A stretch of 43,600 bases of DNA from Streptomyces sp. LS1784 (GCF_020103755.1 NZ_JAHSQD010000015.1:1-43600); one strand, 5' to 3'; counted from the stretch's first letter, positions 8,437-16,949 are shown. Numbers and translations: made by a program. Notes: a model not told the origin generated them from the letters alone.

Positions 8437-10031
8437 GCAAGGTCGCAGACTTGCAGAAGGCGCAGCAGGCCATCACGCACCCCGGTTCCGACTTCTTCGT
8501 CGGCCCCGCGCTGCTCAGCGCGATCGGCAAGGCCCTGGCCGTGGCCGGGCCGGCCGGGAACCCGGGCGTGATACGCGAGCGGGCCAAGGCGTACGCGGAA
8601 ACCGCCAAGGCCTATGCCAAGGCGTCCACCGACCTCGGGGAGGCCGCCGACAGCCGGCTGCCGAACGCCTGGACCGGCTCGGTCGCCGAGAACGCCGCCC
8701 AGTCCATCCGGGCGCTGGCGAACGAACTGGCCGTCTCCCAGAAGTCCTTGGAGCAGGCCGCCACCGAGCTGAACGCCTGGGCGGACAATCTGGAAGGGGC
8801 TCAGAGCACCGACGCTCAGGGCGTTACTGCCCTGGAGAACGTGCAGAAGTCACTCGCCCACGACGCCTTCGACGTCGGCAAGGCCATCGCCGCCATCGAA
8901 CCCGCCAACACTGCTGTAGGAACCAGGATCTCGGCCGCCCAGCGGGCGGACAGCAGCGGCACCCGCGCCGCGAGCATGCTCAACCAGCTCGCCGCCAAAG
9001 CCCGCACCGAGCGCGCCGGACAGGGGCCGATCGATCCTCTCGCGGCACTGGTGCTGGCGAACGAGAAGGGCCCCGGCGGCGGTGCGGACGGCGACTACAT
9101 CCTGACGGACGGCCAGCTCGACCGCGCCAAGCAGTTCATGTCCGTGATGAACGGCACCGACCAGCTCGCCTTCCAGAAGCTCCTGTCCGGCGCCAAGTCA
9201 CCGGAGGAGGCCGCCTACCTCTGGAAGGCCCTGGCGGCCGGCCACTCGGTGGCCGACGTCCAGCAGTTCGCCGCGCTGATCCACCCCCACGGCGACGACC
9301 CGCGCTGGCTGTCCGAGCACCTGGTTCCGGCGCTCAGCACGGATCCCTTGCAGGAGGAGTCCACCACCCACCCGATACAGCTGAACTACAAGGGCGCCCA
9401 GATCCTCGACGACGGCTACGACGTCTACAGCCAGCGCAAGGTCGGCGACTGCGTCGCCGCCTCCACGGTGGTCGCGAGTCTCAAACTCGACCCGGTGACG
9501 ATGCTCCAGCTCACCACCGGCAACATGACCGACGTACCAGGAGCCGACTCACCCGAGTACTTCAAGCAGCGCCTCCAGCAGCTCTTCATCGGTCAGTACC
9601 AGCAGGGCCAGCTGGCCGACGGCAGCCAGAAGATCTACCCGGAGAAGGACGGCGGGATCGGCCAGAAGGGCGGCACCTTCCTCGCCAACCAGAACCTCGG
9701 GAAGGCCACAGGCTCGACCTACGAGTACGTCAACCTGGACACCGACGACGACCGGCGCGCGGCCGTCACCCGGATCGAGAAGGCCCTGGACGAGGGCAAG
9801 CCGGTGCCGTTCTGCGCCTTCGACGAGGCCAGCAAGGCGGCCGGCCAAGATGGCGGTTACCACCAGATGGTGATCGTGGCCCGGGACGGCGACCGGCTGC
9901 AGGTCTACAACCCGTGGGGCCAGTCGGTGTGGGTGACCGAGGACCAGTTCATCCACAACCGCATCAATACCGGCGGCCTCACCGGCACGGCGAACATCAA
10001 CCGGCCCTACGCTGCGGAGCTGCCGAAATGA
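8433..10031 (+). CDS. Calpain-like cysteine protease with helical secretion-type N-terminus (putative type VII effector)
   Basis: The product is 532 aa with no signal peptide. Residues 1-200 are long amphipathic helices rich in Ala (AKAYAETAKAYAKAS, SLEQAATELNAWADNLEGA), like the N-terminal domains of WXG100/LXG-type secreted proteins. A middle segment follows (about 220-310). The C-terminal domain carries a papain/calpain-like triad in the right order: Cys340 in KVGDCVAAST, His477 in GGYHQMVIVA and Asn493 in VYNPWG; the GDC and NPWG contexts are those of calpain-type (C2) peptidases. It is the second gene of a four-gene overlapping operon with an EspC-like partner upstream and a chagasin-like protein downstream. 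Protease activity and toxin role are inferred. Confidence 0.8.
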   Translation: MSKVADLQKAQQAITHPGSDFFVGPALLSAIGKALAVAGPAGNPGVIRERAKAYAETAKAYAKASTDLGEAADSRLPNAWTGSVAENAAQSIRALANELAVSQKSLEQAATELNAWADNLEGAQSTDAQGVTALENVQKSLAHDAFDVGKAIAAIEPANTAVGTRISAAQRADSSGTRAASMLNQLAAKARTERAGQGPIDPLAALVLANEKGPGGGADGDYILTDGQLDRAKQFMSVMNGTDQLAFQKLLSGAKSPEEAAYLWKALAAGHSVADVQQFAALIHPHGDDPRWLSEHLVPALSTDPLQEESTTHPIQLNYKGAQILDDGYDVYSQRKVGDCVAASTVVASLKLDPVTMLQLTTGNMTDVPGADSPEYFKQRLQQLFIGQYQQGQLADGSQKIYPEKDGGIGQKGGTFLANQNLGKATGSTYEYVNLDTDDDRRAAVTRIEKALDEGKPVPFCAFDEASKAAGQDGGYHQMVIVARDGDRLQVYNPWGQSVWVTEDQFIHNRINTGGLTGTANINRPYAAELPK

Positions 10032-10417
10032 CCGACTTCCTCCCCGACTCCGAGCTGATGACCGGCTACGACGTCGAGTCCGCCATCACCCGCGGCCTGC
10101 TGATCGACGGAGTCCCGCGCCGGGTGCTCTTCGGCGAGGCGGCGATCGCCGCCTCCTACCAGGCCGAGGCCCTGCACATCGGCCCCGACCCGCTGGGCGT
10201 CCTGGCCCAGTACGTCCGCGCCGGCGGCTTCGCCGCCGCGCTCGACCTGCCCGAACCGGTGATCGGCCGGGAACCGGGCGAGCTGGTCCGCGGCTGGCTG
10301 CGCGCGGCCGCGGCCGGCGGGGCGGACCTCGGGCGCGAGGTCCTGTTCGCCCGCTGGCTGGCCGAGGTCGCGCTCCTGATCACCATGCGGCGCCGAGTCC
10401 GGGAAGAGGGCAGCTGA
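10028..10417 (+). CDS. Unknown 129-aa protein of the protease operon
   Basis: The start overlaps the protease stop (ATGA at 10028) and its own stop overlaps the next start by one base, so it is part of one translationally coupled unit. The protein is cytosolic-looking, about half hydrophobic, with a late helix-rich part (REVLFARWLAEVALLITMR). I do not recognise a family. Its place between a putative toxin and a putative inhibitor suggests a secretion chaperone or a cytosolic immunity protein, but nothing in the sequence shows which. Confidence 0.75.
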   Translation: MTDFLPDSELMTGYDVESAITRGLLIDGVPRRVLFGEAAIAASYQAEALHIGPDPLGVLAQYVRAGGFAAALDLPEPVIGREPGELVRGWLRAAAAGGADLGREVLFARWLAEVALLITMRRRVREEGS

Positions 10418-10920
10418 TGCGCCGAACCGTCATCACCAACGTGGCGGCGCTCCTGGTCGGTGCCCTGCTGCTCGTCTCCTACCTCGACGGCTGGTGGTCC
10501 GACTCCGGCCCGGCCGGCACCACGGTCGCCACCGCCATCCGACCGGAGGTGGAGGTGCCCCTCCCCGACAAGGCGTGGGACGCCACCTCCCCGTATCCGA
10601 CCAGCACGGTGACCCTGACGGTCGGACAGCGGCTCGGTGTCAGAACGACCGGGGGGGCCCTGCAGAAGAAGTGGTACCTCTACTCGGCGGGCGACGACAG
10701 CGTGCTGCGGCCCGGCAAGGACTTCGTCATCAGCCCCTGCCCGACGGACCCGCCGATGGCGGGCTGCGGCTCCGAGTTCGACCTGACCTTCAGCGCCTTG
10801 GCGCCCGGAACCACCACACTGACGTGGTTGTTCGGCGAGGGGGGCTGCCGCGCCGGCGTACCGAAGTACGAGTGGGAAAGGTGCGACATCTCCAAGAGCA
10901 TCCAGGTCACCGTCCACTGA
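10417..10920 (+). CDS. Membrane-anchored chagasin-like (I42) protease inhibitor, candidate immunity protein
   Basis: The product is 167 aa. One hydrophobic segment (residues 5-25, VAALLVGALLLVSYL) anchors it, leaving the rest outside the cytoplasm. Residues 62-167 follow the chagasin pattern: TVTLTVGQRLGVRTTGG (strand and first loop, partly keeping the TTG of NPTTGY), a Trp strand (KKWYLYSAGDD), GCGSEFDLTFSALAPGTTTL, a Trp-containing loop and a final strand SIQVTVH. Chagasin-family proteins inhibit papain-like cysteine proteases by these three loops. Encoded immediately after a calpain-like protease, it is a natural candidate for its immunity protein. The loops are diverged, so the family call is moderate. 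Confidence 0.68.
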   Translation: MRRTVITNVAALLVGALLLVSYLDGWWSDSGPAGTTVATAIRPEVEVPLPDKAWDATSPYPTSTVTLTVGQRLGVRTTGGALQKKWYLYSAGDDSVLRPGKDFVISPCPTDPPMAGCGSEFDLTFSALAPGTTTLTWLFGEGGCRAGVPKYEWERCDISKSIQVTVH

Positions 10921-10922
10921 GC

Positions 10923-11140
10923 ACGAAGAGGGACCTCGATGGCCCGGCCGCCCCGCACATCACCTCGCTTGAGAGCATCACGGCCGTGACGTGGGAACTC
11001 GTCGCGGCGGGCGACGGTGTCGTGCTCCGGTGCGGGCCGGACGTCATCACCATGCCCCGCCCGCAGGACACGATCGGCTGCGATGCCGGGGGCGACCAGA
11101 CCTTCATTCCGGGCCACCAGTCGGTCGTGGCCGGACAGAG
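10923..11140 (+). pseudogene. Decayed second copy of the chagasin-like inhibitor
   Basis: The frame read from just after the inhibitor stop contains VTWELVAAGDGVVLRCGPDV and later GCDAGGDQTF. These align with KKWYLYSAGDDSVLRPGKDF and GCGSEFDLTF of the preceding gene, keeping the Trp, AGD, VLR, Gly, Asp and GC positions. The N-terminus with its membrane anchor is missing, there is no credible start, and the C-terminal strands are replaced by IS5 transposase sequence at about 11141. It is a truncated paralogue rather than a working gene. Confidence 0.6.
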
Positions 11141-11450
11141 CGCGCTGTCGGGCCGCACCCACGACCTCACTGCGGCCCGTGGACATCGCATCGTGAAGAC
11201 CTGCGCAAGGCTCCGCATCCCGGCCCTGGCCGACCTGGCCCACACCGGCGCGGGCGGGACATTCGTCGTGCCGATCAGGCGAAAGCCCGGCAAGGAGCTC
11301 ACCCCGGGACAGAGATCGCTGAACCGGGCCCACGCCCGGTTCCGATACCCCGTCGAACGCGGTGCAGCCACCCTCAAGCGTTGGCGGATCTACCGCCACG
11401 CTCGCTGCAGCCCGAACTGGCTGACGTCAACGGCCAAAGCTGCCCTCGGC
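11141..11450 (+). pseudogene. IS5-family transposase C-terminal fragment
   Basis: The frame reads ALSGRTHDLTAARGHRIV, then RRKPGKELTPGQRSLNRAHA, PVERGAATLKRWRIYRHARC and SPNWLTSTAKAAL, the end part of the IS5 DDE transposase including the catalytic Glu context (PVERG). The N-terminal DD part is absent and the last residues of the normal C-terminus are cut. The fragment interrupts the decayed inhibitor copy, so insertion probably came first and deletion later. The stretch 11451-11785 after it has no recognisable gene. Confidence 0.75.
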
Positions 11451-11789
11451 GCTACGTGCTTGGGGCCCTGCGGCTTCTGCCGCGGCCGGGAGCTGTTGGA
11501 GGAGTTCGGCCTCGATCTGGCCGATCCGCCCGCGCCGCCGGTGGCGCGCTTCGTTCAGGACGAGGAGACCCGGCGGCCGGGCGAGAGCGAGCCTTATTGC
11601 CGCCGGCGCCGTCGTGATGTTCCTCAGGACATTCCCTGGACGATACTTCCCAGGGGTTTCTCCGTGCCGCACCGGCCACCGGTCACCGGTGCCTCCCGCC
11701 TGCTTCGACCGGAGAGGTTCCCAGGACGCGGGTCATCCGGACAGGGCGGCCCGCGGCCCATCGCCTCAGCCTGTTCAGATCGCCAGATA

Positions 11790-11825
11790 TTGACCAATCT
11801 GGGACAATTTTCCCATAGGTCAAAT
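11790..11825 (+). promoter_or_regulatory. Candidate promoter and inverted repeat upstream of the HAF gene
   Basis: TTGACC at 11790 and GGTCAA at 11818 form an inverted repeat, with inner arms TGGGA and TCCCA. TTGACC is also a good -35 match, with CATAGG 18 bases downstream as a weak -10. The patch is unusually AT-rich for this window. Confidence 0.45.
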
Positions 11826-11972
11826 AGCAGCATGGAGCCCTGGTGCCGGCAATGCGGTATCCGCACTCGCCGACGGCCGAACGGATTCGGGCAACGAGGA
11901 TTCGCTGCGGCACAACCGAACCGCCGTCCGGTCGCACCCGGCCCATTCGCCTGCGCGATTCGGAGGTCTGAA

Positions 11973-13073
11973 ATGGCTGTCACTGTTCCGTTTGTCGTGA
12001 CGACCTTAGGCGCGGCGCCGGTCATCGGGGTGAGCGCCGCATGGGACATCAACGAACGCGGCGACGTGGTGGGCGAGGGTGACGAGACGGGGTTCGTGTG
12101 GCGTCCTGTCACCCCCAACGGCACGACGGGGGCCGTGACGCGCCTGAGTCCGCTCTCGACAGGTGGAGCCCCCACCTCGGCAGCCGCACTCGCGATCAAC
12201 AGCTCAGGTGACGTCGTCGGCCGTTCCGAAGCACTGGACGCCTTCGGGAACCCTGTCGACAGGCGAGCCGTCCTCTGGCCGGCAGGTGGTTTTCCGGTGG
12301 ACCTCGGCACCCTCGTCCCGACCGGTTCACCCACGTCGCCGGGGTTCCTTGGAAACAGTGAGGCACTGGACATCAACGACAATCGGGAGGTAGTCGGCCA
12401 GTCGGACACCGCCACTTCGGGGACCGCGCACGCTTTTCTCTCGCTGCCCGGACAGCCGATGGCCGACCTCGCGCTGACTCCGCTCGATATCCTGCCGCCG
12501 GGCGCGACGGACTTCAGTCAGGCCAGCGGCATCGCCAACGGCGGGGGGATCGTCGGCGAGGGCACCGCGCTGGATGTACAGGGCAACGTCGTCAGCCGGG
12601 CATTCTTCTCGTCGACCGCATCGCCTTTCACCAGAACGGCACTCGGGACGCTCCAGAACGGTTCGGGTGGATTTCTGGGGGACAGCAGGGCCGTTGCCGT
12701 CGAGAACGCATTCGGGCGAATCGCCGGAGATTCGGTCCCACCGGCCGGGGGGACGGAGACGACACCGGTGATGTTCAAGCTCGGCCCGTTCGGCATCGAT
12801 CCGACCGGGCTCGCGCCGACGACCGGCAGCACGCGCGCATTCAGCGACGCCGGGGTGATCGTCGGGTTCGTGGGCGACTTCGGTGATCCCGGCCGTAGAG
12901 GCTTCGCCTTCGACACCTCGGATTCCACCCTCACCGACCTGAGCAGCAATCTGGCGACGCCGGGATTCACGATCCTTGAGGCGACAGGCGTCAACAACAG
13001 CGGCCAGATGTCCGCCATCGCGGCGGACGCCGCGGGAGTGTCCACGGCCGTGCTCCTCACACCCCAACCCTGA
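11973..13073 (+). CDS. HAF-repeat (extracellular repeat) protein
   Basis: The product is 366 aa built of about seven repeats with the pattern A-x-x-I-N-x-x-G-x-V-V-G: for example AWDINERGDVVGEGD, ALAINSSGDVVGRSE, ALDINDNREVVGQSD and ATGVNNSGQMSAIA. This is the HAF/extracellular repeat family, a beta-propeller-like fold. The ATG at 11973 has CGGAGGT 5 bases upstream. An in-frame ATG at 11832 would add 47 basic residues without a ribosome binding site and is rejected. No signal peptide is evident, so the export route is unclear. Function is unknown for the family. Confidence 0.85.
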   Translation: MAVTVPFVVTTLGAAPVIGVSAAWDINERGDVVGEGDETGFVWRPVTPNGTTGAVTRLSPLSTGGAPTSAAALAINSSGDVVGRSEALDAFGNPVDRRAVLWPAGGFPVDLGTLVPTGSPTSPGFLGNSEALDINDNREVVGQSDTATSGTAHAFLSLPGQPMADLALTPLDILPPGATDFSQASGIANGGGIVGEGTALDVQGNVVSRAFFSSTASPFTRTALGTLQNGSGGFLGDSRAVAVENAFGRIAGDSVPPAGGTETTPVMFKLGPFGIDPTGLAPTTGSTRAFSDAGVIVGFVGDFGDPGRRGFAFDTSDSTLTDLSSNLATPGFTILEATGVNNSGQMSAIAADAAGVSTAVLLTPQP

Positions 13074-13442
13074 TGACGGAAGCGAGCTCCCCCGTGCGCC
13101 GAGCGGCGGCGTACATTGCCACGGCAGCGGCACCGTCGTCGACATGCCCGCCGGGACGCCGCTCGGCGCGCCGTTCACGGCACCGCTGCGGACCGGCCCG
13201 GCCGGCGCGCCGCCGAGGGCCTGGTTGACGACCTTGCCAGCGATCCTCTGCCCGTCCAGGACGGACCCGGCCTGACGCAGCCGACATTCATCGACCAGGC
13301 ACTGACAAAACCCTGCGGATCCGGCTGCCATGTGTCGTCGGGCGCGAGGACGTCATCGGGTCGGCCACGAGACGTGTCAGTAGCCGCCCGATGCCGCCCG
13401 GCATCAGGAGCACTGTCAGTGGCGGATGGCAGCATCGGGCGC
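13074..13442. other. Intergenic stretch without a recognisable gene
   Basis: About 370 bases between the HAF gene and the SUKH gene. I find only short shadow-like frames and no clear terminator or promoter. It may hold degraded coding sequence. Confidence 0.4.
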
Positions 13443-15350
13443 ATGACGAACACGACACCGTTCGACTGGCGGCCGTTCCTGGTCAGATGGAGCGGGGAGT
13501 GGTCGGATTCCCTGCCCGACGATGAGACGACGAGCCAGGAGGACGAAGCCGCCCGGCGGGGTCGGTGGTTGGGGTTCCCGCCCGCGTCCGAGGAGCGGAT
13601 CGCAGCCATGGAGGATCGCCTCTCACGACGGATGCCCCCGTCGTACCGGGAATTCCTCAAGGCCAGCGACGGGTGGCAGCACGCCGGCGGGTTCATCCGG
13701 CTGCTGGCGGGGACGACGGACGCCCGCTGGCACGACAACGAGTCCGGACTGGCGGACATGTTCGAGGAGTATCTGGACGACGACGCCGGACCCGCCGAAC
13801 GGCGGGATGCGGACATCTGGCGGCGCGGGCTCCAGCTCGACGTCGAGTCCGACGCCACCTACGTCCTCCTGGATCCCGAGGACGTAGGTGACGACGGCGA
13901 GTGGGCCGTGTACACCTGGGCCGGCTGGCGGGCCGCGCCACCCGAGCGGTACGCGAACTTCGCCGAGTTCATGCGGAGCATGCACCAGGAGTTCCACAGC
14001 CTGCGGGCGCGCCCGGCCGACGGGGAGCCGGAGTTCGCCAACGACACGACGCGAGAGCTGGACGCCCTGGTGGAGCAGGCCCGGCTGGATGCGCTGCGCG
14101 GAAACTGGGAACGGGCCGGGCACGCGCTGGACGAGGCGAGGAAGTACGGCAGACCACGGGCCGCCGGATTGGGTGACCAGATACGGCGCCTGCTCGGACG
14201 GACCTACATGGTGTACTTCGACGACGTGGTGACCGACCCGCAGTACGCGCCCGAACTGCTGCCGGCGCTGGTCGCCGAGCACGCGGCGCACTCGTACCGG
14301 GGCGACTCCACGCTGATGTTCCACCTGCGGGGAGCCGGTGACAACGTGGTGTCGCTGGCCTACGCGATGCTGGAGCAGGTTCGCAACGGCACGTACCGGT
14401 ACACGGCGGCCGGACCGTTCGGGGAAGCGGTCGAACGGGCACGGGAGCTGGCGCGGTGGGGCGACACCGACGGAGCGTGGCGGGCGCTGACAGACACTCT
14501 GCCGGTTTGGCAGCCACTGGGGCCCGACCACCTGGCGCCGCTGGGGTGGGTGGCCGATCCCCTGCTCGGACCCCTGCTGACCCCGGAACGGGGCCGCGAA
14601 CTGCTGTCCACCCCGAGGGCCGGGCAGACAGGTGAGGCACCGAGCCCGGCGGCCGGCCTCGACCCGGACGACCTGACGTGGCTCGCGGACCCGGACCCTC
14701 ACGACAACCTCACGTCCTACCGGTTCGTCCTGGTCGAAGGGATGAGCCCGGAGGACCTGCCCGGACGCCTCGCGGACGGGAACGAGGCAGGGCTGGACGA
14801 TCCCATGACGCCCGACGAAGCGCGCCGCCGATCACTCCGCACGCAGGGGGACTTTTCGCCGTACGAGGACAGAGCCCTCACGGCGGTCGGCCGGGCCGGC
14901 ACCCGTTGGAGCTTCGCCTTCGACAGCAACCCTGCGCACTTCGACCTGCGGCGGTTCGTCTCCCCGGCCGCGGCTGCCAGCGCGGGCACCCGCGCGGTGG
15001 TCGTGTGGAGTGGTCTGACGACCCGGCACGGAGAACCGTTCTTCCACCTTTCCGTGGCGCAAGACGGTGCCCAGCGGTACGCCTTCACATACGCGGACGG
15101 AGAGATACACCGCACCGGGGAGATACCACGGGCACTGGACCCGGACCGGTTCTTCCGCTCCCGGGAGGAGGAGACCATGGCGGAACGGTCGCTACTGGAG
15201 GCCGTGACCGGCGAGTTCGGTGTCCGACTGCCCCGCTACGCGATCACGAACGGACGGCTGCACACGTTCACCACCCGCTCGTGGACGCGGCCGCGGGGAA
15301 CGGGGGAGACGTACGTCGTGACCAGTACGACCGGGGACGCGGCACGCTGA
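13443..15350 (+). CDS. Large SUKH (SMI1/KNR4) family protein
   Basis: The product is 635 aa. The N-terminal ~190 residues carry the SUKH signature: PASEERIAAMEDRLSRRMPP, SYREFLKASDGW, and the late WAVYTWAGWRAAPPERYANF. A middle alpha-helical part (about 200-330, ARLDALRGNWERAGHALDEA) looks like a TPR-type repeat, and the C-terminal ~200 residues (YRFVLVEGMSPEDLPGRL, AVVVWSGLTTRHGEPFFHL) resemble DUF6461-like domains of Streptomyces. SUKH proteins are frequent immunity proteins against secreted nuclease toxins, which fits the neighbourhood. No toxin partner is adjacent. The role is by family knowledge. Confidence 0.82.
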   Translation: MTNTTPFDWRPFLVRWSGEWSDSLPDDETTSQEDEAARRGRWLGFPPASEERIAAMEDRLSRRMPPSYREFLKASDGWQHAGGFIRLLAGTTDARWHDNESGLADMFEEYLDDDAGPAERRDADIWRRGLQLDVESDATYVLLDPEDVGDDGEWAVYTWAGWRAAPPERYANFAEFMRSMHQEFHSLRARPADGEPEFANDTTRELDALVEQARLDALRGNWERAGHALDEARKYGRPRAAGLGDQIRRLLGRTYMVYFDDVVTDPQYAPELLPALVAEHAAHSYRGDSTLMFHLRGAGDNVVSLAYAMLEQVRNGTYRYTAAGPFGEAVERARELARWGDTDGAWRALTDTLPVWQPLGPDHLAPLGWVADPLLGPLLTPERGRELLSTPRAGQTGEAPSPAAGLDPDDLTWLADPDPHDNLTSYRFVLVEGMSPEDLPGRLADGNEAGLDDPMTPDEARRRSLRTQGDFSPYEDRALTAVGRAGTRWSFAFDSNPAHFDLRRFVSPAAAASAGTRAVVVWSGLTTRHGEPFFHLSVAQDGAQRYAFTYADGEIHRTGEIPRALDPDRFFRSREEETMAERSLLEAVTGEFGVRLPRYAITNGRLHTFTTRSWTRPRGTGETYVVTSTTGDAAR

Positions 15351-15650
15351 CGTACCGAGACCTGCGCCGGGCCGACGCCCGCTCAGGGGCGGTCCATGCC
15401 CTGACCGACGCGGACACACCCCGGCCGGGCCCGCGGCCGTCCTCTTCCCATCGGCGCCGACGAGGTCCCCACCCCGATCCGCGATGACCACACCACCCAC
15501 CGGGAGCCGGGCACCGAACTGCTCCGGCAGATCGCTGACTCACCGCGCCGGCCGTCTCAACAGAGCCCCTCGACGGAACCGGCCGGCCGGCGTCACCTAG
15601 GCTTCGCAGGAGCCCGTTGTGCGAAGCGCCGAGCAATGACAGGGACGACC
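15351..15650. other. Intergenic stretch without a recognisable gene
   Basis: The 300 bases after the SUKH gene show no supported gene. The only functional element seen is the ribosome binding site AGGGA at 15641 of the next gene. Confidence 0.4.
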
Positions 15651-16097
15651 ATGCAACTGCCGGATGAGGTCCATGCCGAGATCAGGGACCTGTGTCAGGA
15701 GGGTGATGCCCTCGCCGGAATGGGAGAGTTCGCCGAGGCCAAACAACGCTATGTCGAAGCCCTGCGGTTGCTGCCGGGCGATCCCCGTGGATGGGCGGCC
15801 TCGACCTGGATCTACGTCGCCATCGGAGACGTGCACTTCCGGCGCGGTGTCTACGACAGGGCGTACAAGTGTTTCCACAACGCCGTTCAGTGCCCTGAAG
15901 GGCTCGGCAATCCGTACATCCACCTTCGACTGGGCCAGACGAGCTTCGAGTTGGGCGACCACGATCAAGCTGCGGATGAGCTGATCAGGGCCTACATGGG
16001 CGGCGGACCCGAAATCTTCGAAGAGGATGACCCCAAGTATCTCAAGTTCCTGCAGACCCGCGCGGACCTGAACCACACCAGCAACGCGGGCTCCTGA
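15651..16097 (+). CDS. Tetratricopeptide repeat protein, possible immunity protein
   Basis: The product is 148 aa, made of TPR-like helix pairs: EGDALAGMGEFAEAKQRYVE, IGDVHFRRGVYDRAYKCFHN and LRLGQTSFELGDHDQAADEL. It ends with GGGPEIFEEDDPKYLKFLQT, typical of a short TPR family found next to SUKH genes and toxins. The start is ATG 15651, with AGGGA 6 bases upstream; ATG 15636 has no good site. A startless SUKH-like reading frame follows directly. The protein is cytosolic; a role as immunity or adaptor protein is inferred from context only. Confidence 0.82.
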   Translation: MQLPDEVHAEIRDLCQEGDALAGMGEFAEAKQRYVEALRLLPGDPRGWAASTWIYVAIGDVHFRRGVYDRAYKCFHNAVQCPEGLGNPYIHLRLGQTSFELGDHDQAADELIRAYMGGGPEIFEEDDPKYLKFLQTRADLNHTSNAGS

Positions 16098-16597
16098 CGG
16101 AGGTCGGGGCCGGCGGCGCCGGGCCGGCACTCCGGCTCACCTCGCTGCGCCGGATCGACGGGACATGGGGATGGGTCGGGGACGACGACGAGGACCATCC
16201 CTGGCTGCTGGACTCCAGCGGGCCGTTCGTCGAGACGGAGGACTGGGTCGGCCGGCAGACGGCGACCCTTCGCACCGCCGGGTACGAACCCACCATCCGT
16301 GACGAAGAGGACGACTACCTGGACGACTATCGCAAGGCCTTCGGTGACGCCGGCGACGAGGCCTGGCACCTGGAACGCGGCCGGGGTGCGATCCACATCA
16401 GCGACAACGGATGCGGGATGACCGGCTGGCTCATCGTCGTCGGCCCGCACAGCGGGGAACTCCGCGACCGGGCCGGCGCGGTCAACCCGCCCTTCGAGCC
16501 GTACGTCGACGCAAGGGGAAACCGCCACACCTTCCGCACCTGGTACCTCGAATGGCTTGAGCGACGCGAGACGGCAACTCGGTTGTCGAGGGGATGA
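16098..16597 (+). pseudogene. Startless SUKH-like reading frame
   Basis: A frame with no stop runs from within the preceding gene to TGA at 16595-16597. It encodes a well-formed protein segment: LRRIDGTWGWVGDDDEDHPW, LLDSSGPFVETEDWVGRQTA, IHISDNGCGMTGWLIVVGPH and HTFRTWYLEWLERRE. The GCG-x-x-x-WLVV-x-GP and WYLEWLE patterns are those of SUKH/SMI1 proteins. No ATG, GTG or TTG occurs in frame before the homology, so gene callers would miss it. I read it as the 3' part of a SUKH gene whose start has been deleted, unless it is made by frameshifting from the TPR gene. Confidence 0.6.
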
Positions 16598-16628
16598 GGT
16601 GACTCGGCTTGCGGCGCGTCCTCCTGGC

Positions 16629-16949
16629 TCAGCCTCTGCGGTCCTCGACCGTCCAGTCGTCGCCCAGCTCGTGGCGCAGCGCCTCCAGCGCTATGCCGGC
16701 CTCGCTGCGGAACGATTCCTGCTGGTCCCGGGTCCAGGGCGAGGGACCGGCAGGGTGATCCCAGTCGAGGGAGGACTGGTACAGGTCGGCAAGTCTCGTG
16801 AGTTCGTTCCGGGTGGCCGGGGTGATGGGTAGTTTCTCCGGAGCGCAGGGGTATCCGTAGGGGCTGTCGAGGTCGGGGTCGCCGGGAGGACCCGGCCACA
16901 AGGGGGTGTCGACGCCGTACTCGAAGAAGAACCGCAAGTGGTAGGGCAT
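16629..16949 (-). CDS. Small conserved hypothetical protein, 106 aa
   Basis: The start is the ATG at 16949, with GAAAGG 8 bases upstream; GTG codons at 16976 and 16964 are less likely. The protein begins MPYHLRFFFEYGVDTPLWPG and is Pro-rich in its first third, then helical (TRNELTRLADLYQSSLDW, GIALEALRHELGDD). There is no signal peptide or membrane segment. I do not recognise a named domain. Small proteins of this look occur among immunity genes in Streptomyces, and the SUKH/TPR neighbours fit that, but no function is assigned. Confidence 0.72.
   Translation of the reverse strand: MPYHLRFFFEYGVDTPLWPGPPGDPDLDSPYGYPCAPEKLPITPATRNELTRLADLYQSSLDWDHPAGPSPWTRDQQESFRSEAGIALEALRHELGDDWTVEDRRG

Noticed and set aside
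11832..11972. Longer start for the HAF-repeat gene at ATG 11832
   Set aside because: The extension is Arg/Pro-rich without homology and the good ribosome binding site is at 11961, just before ATG 11973.
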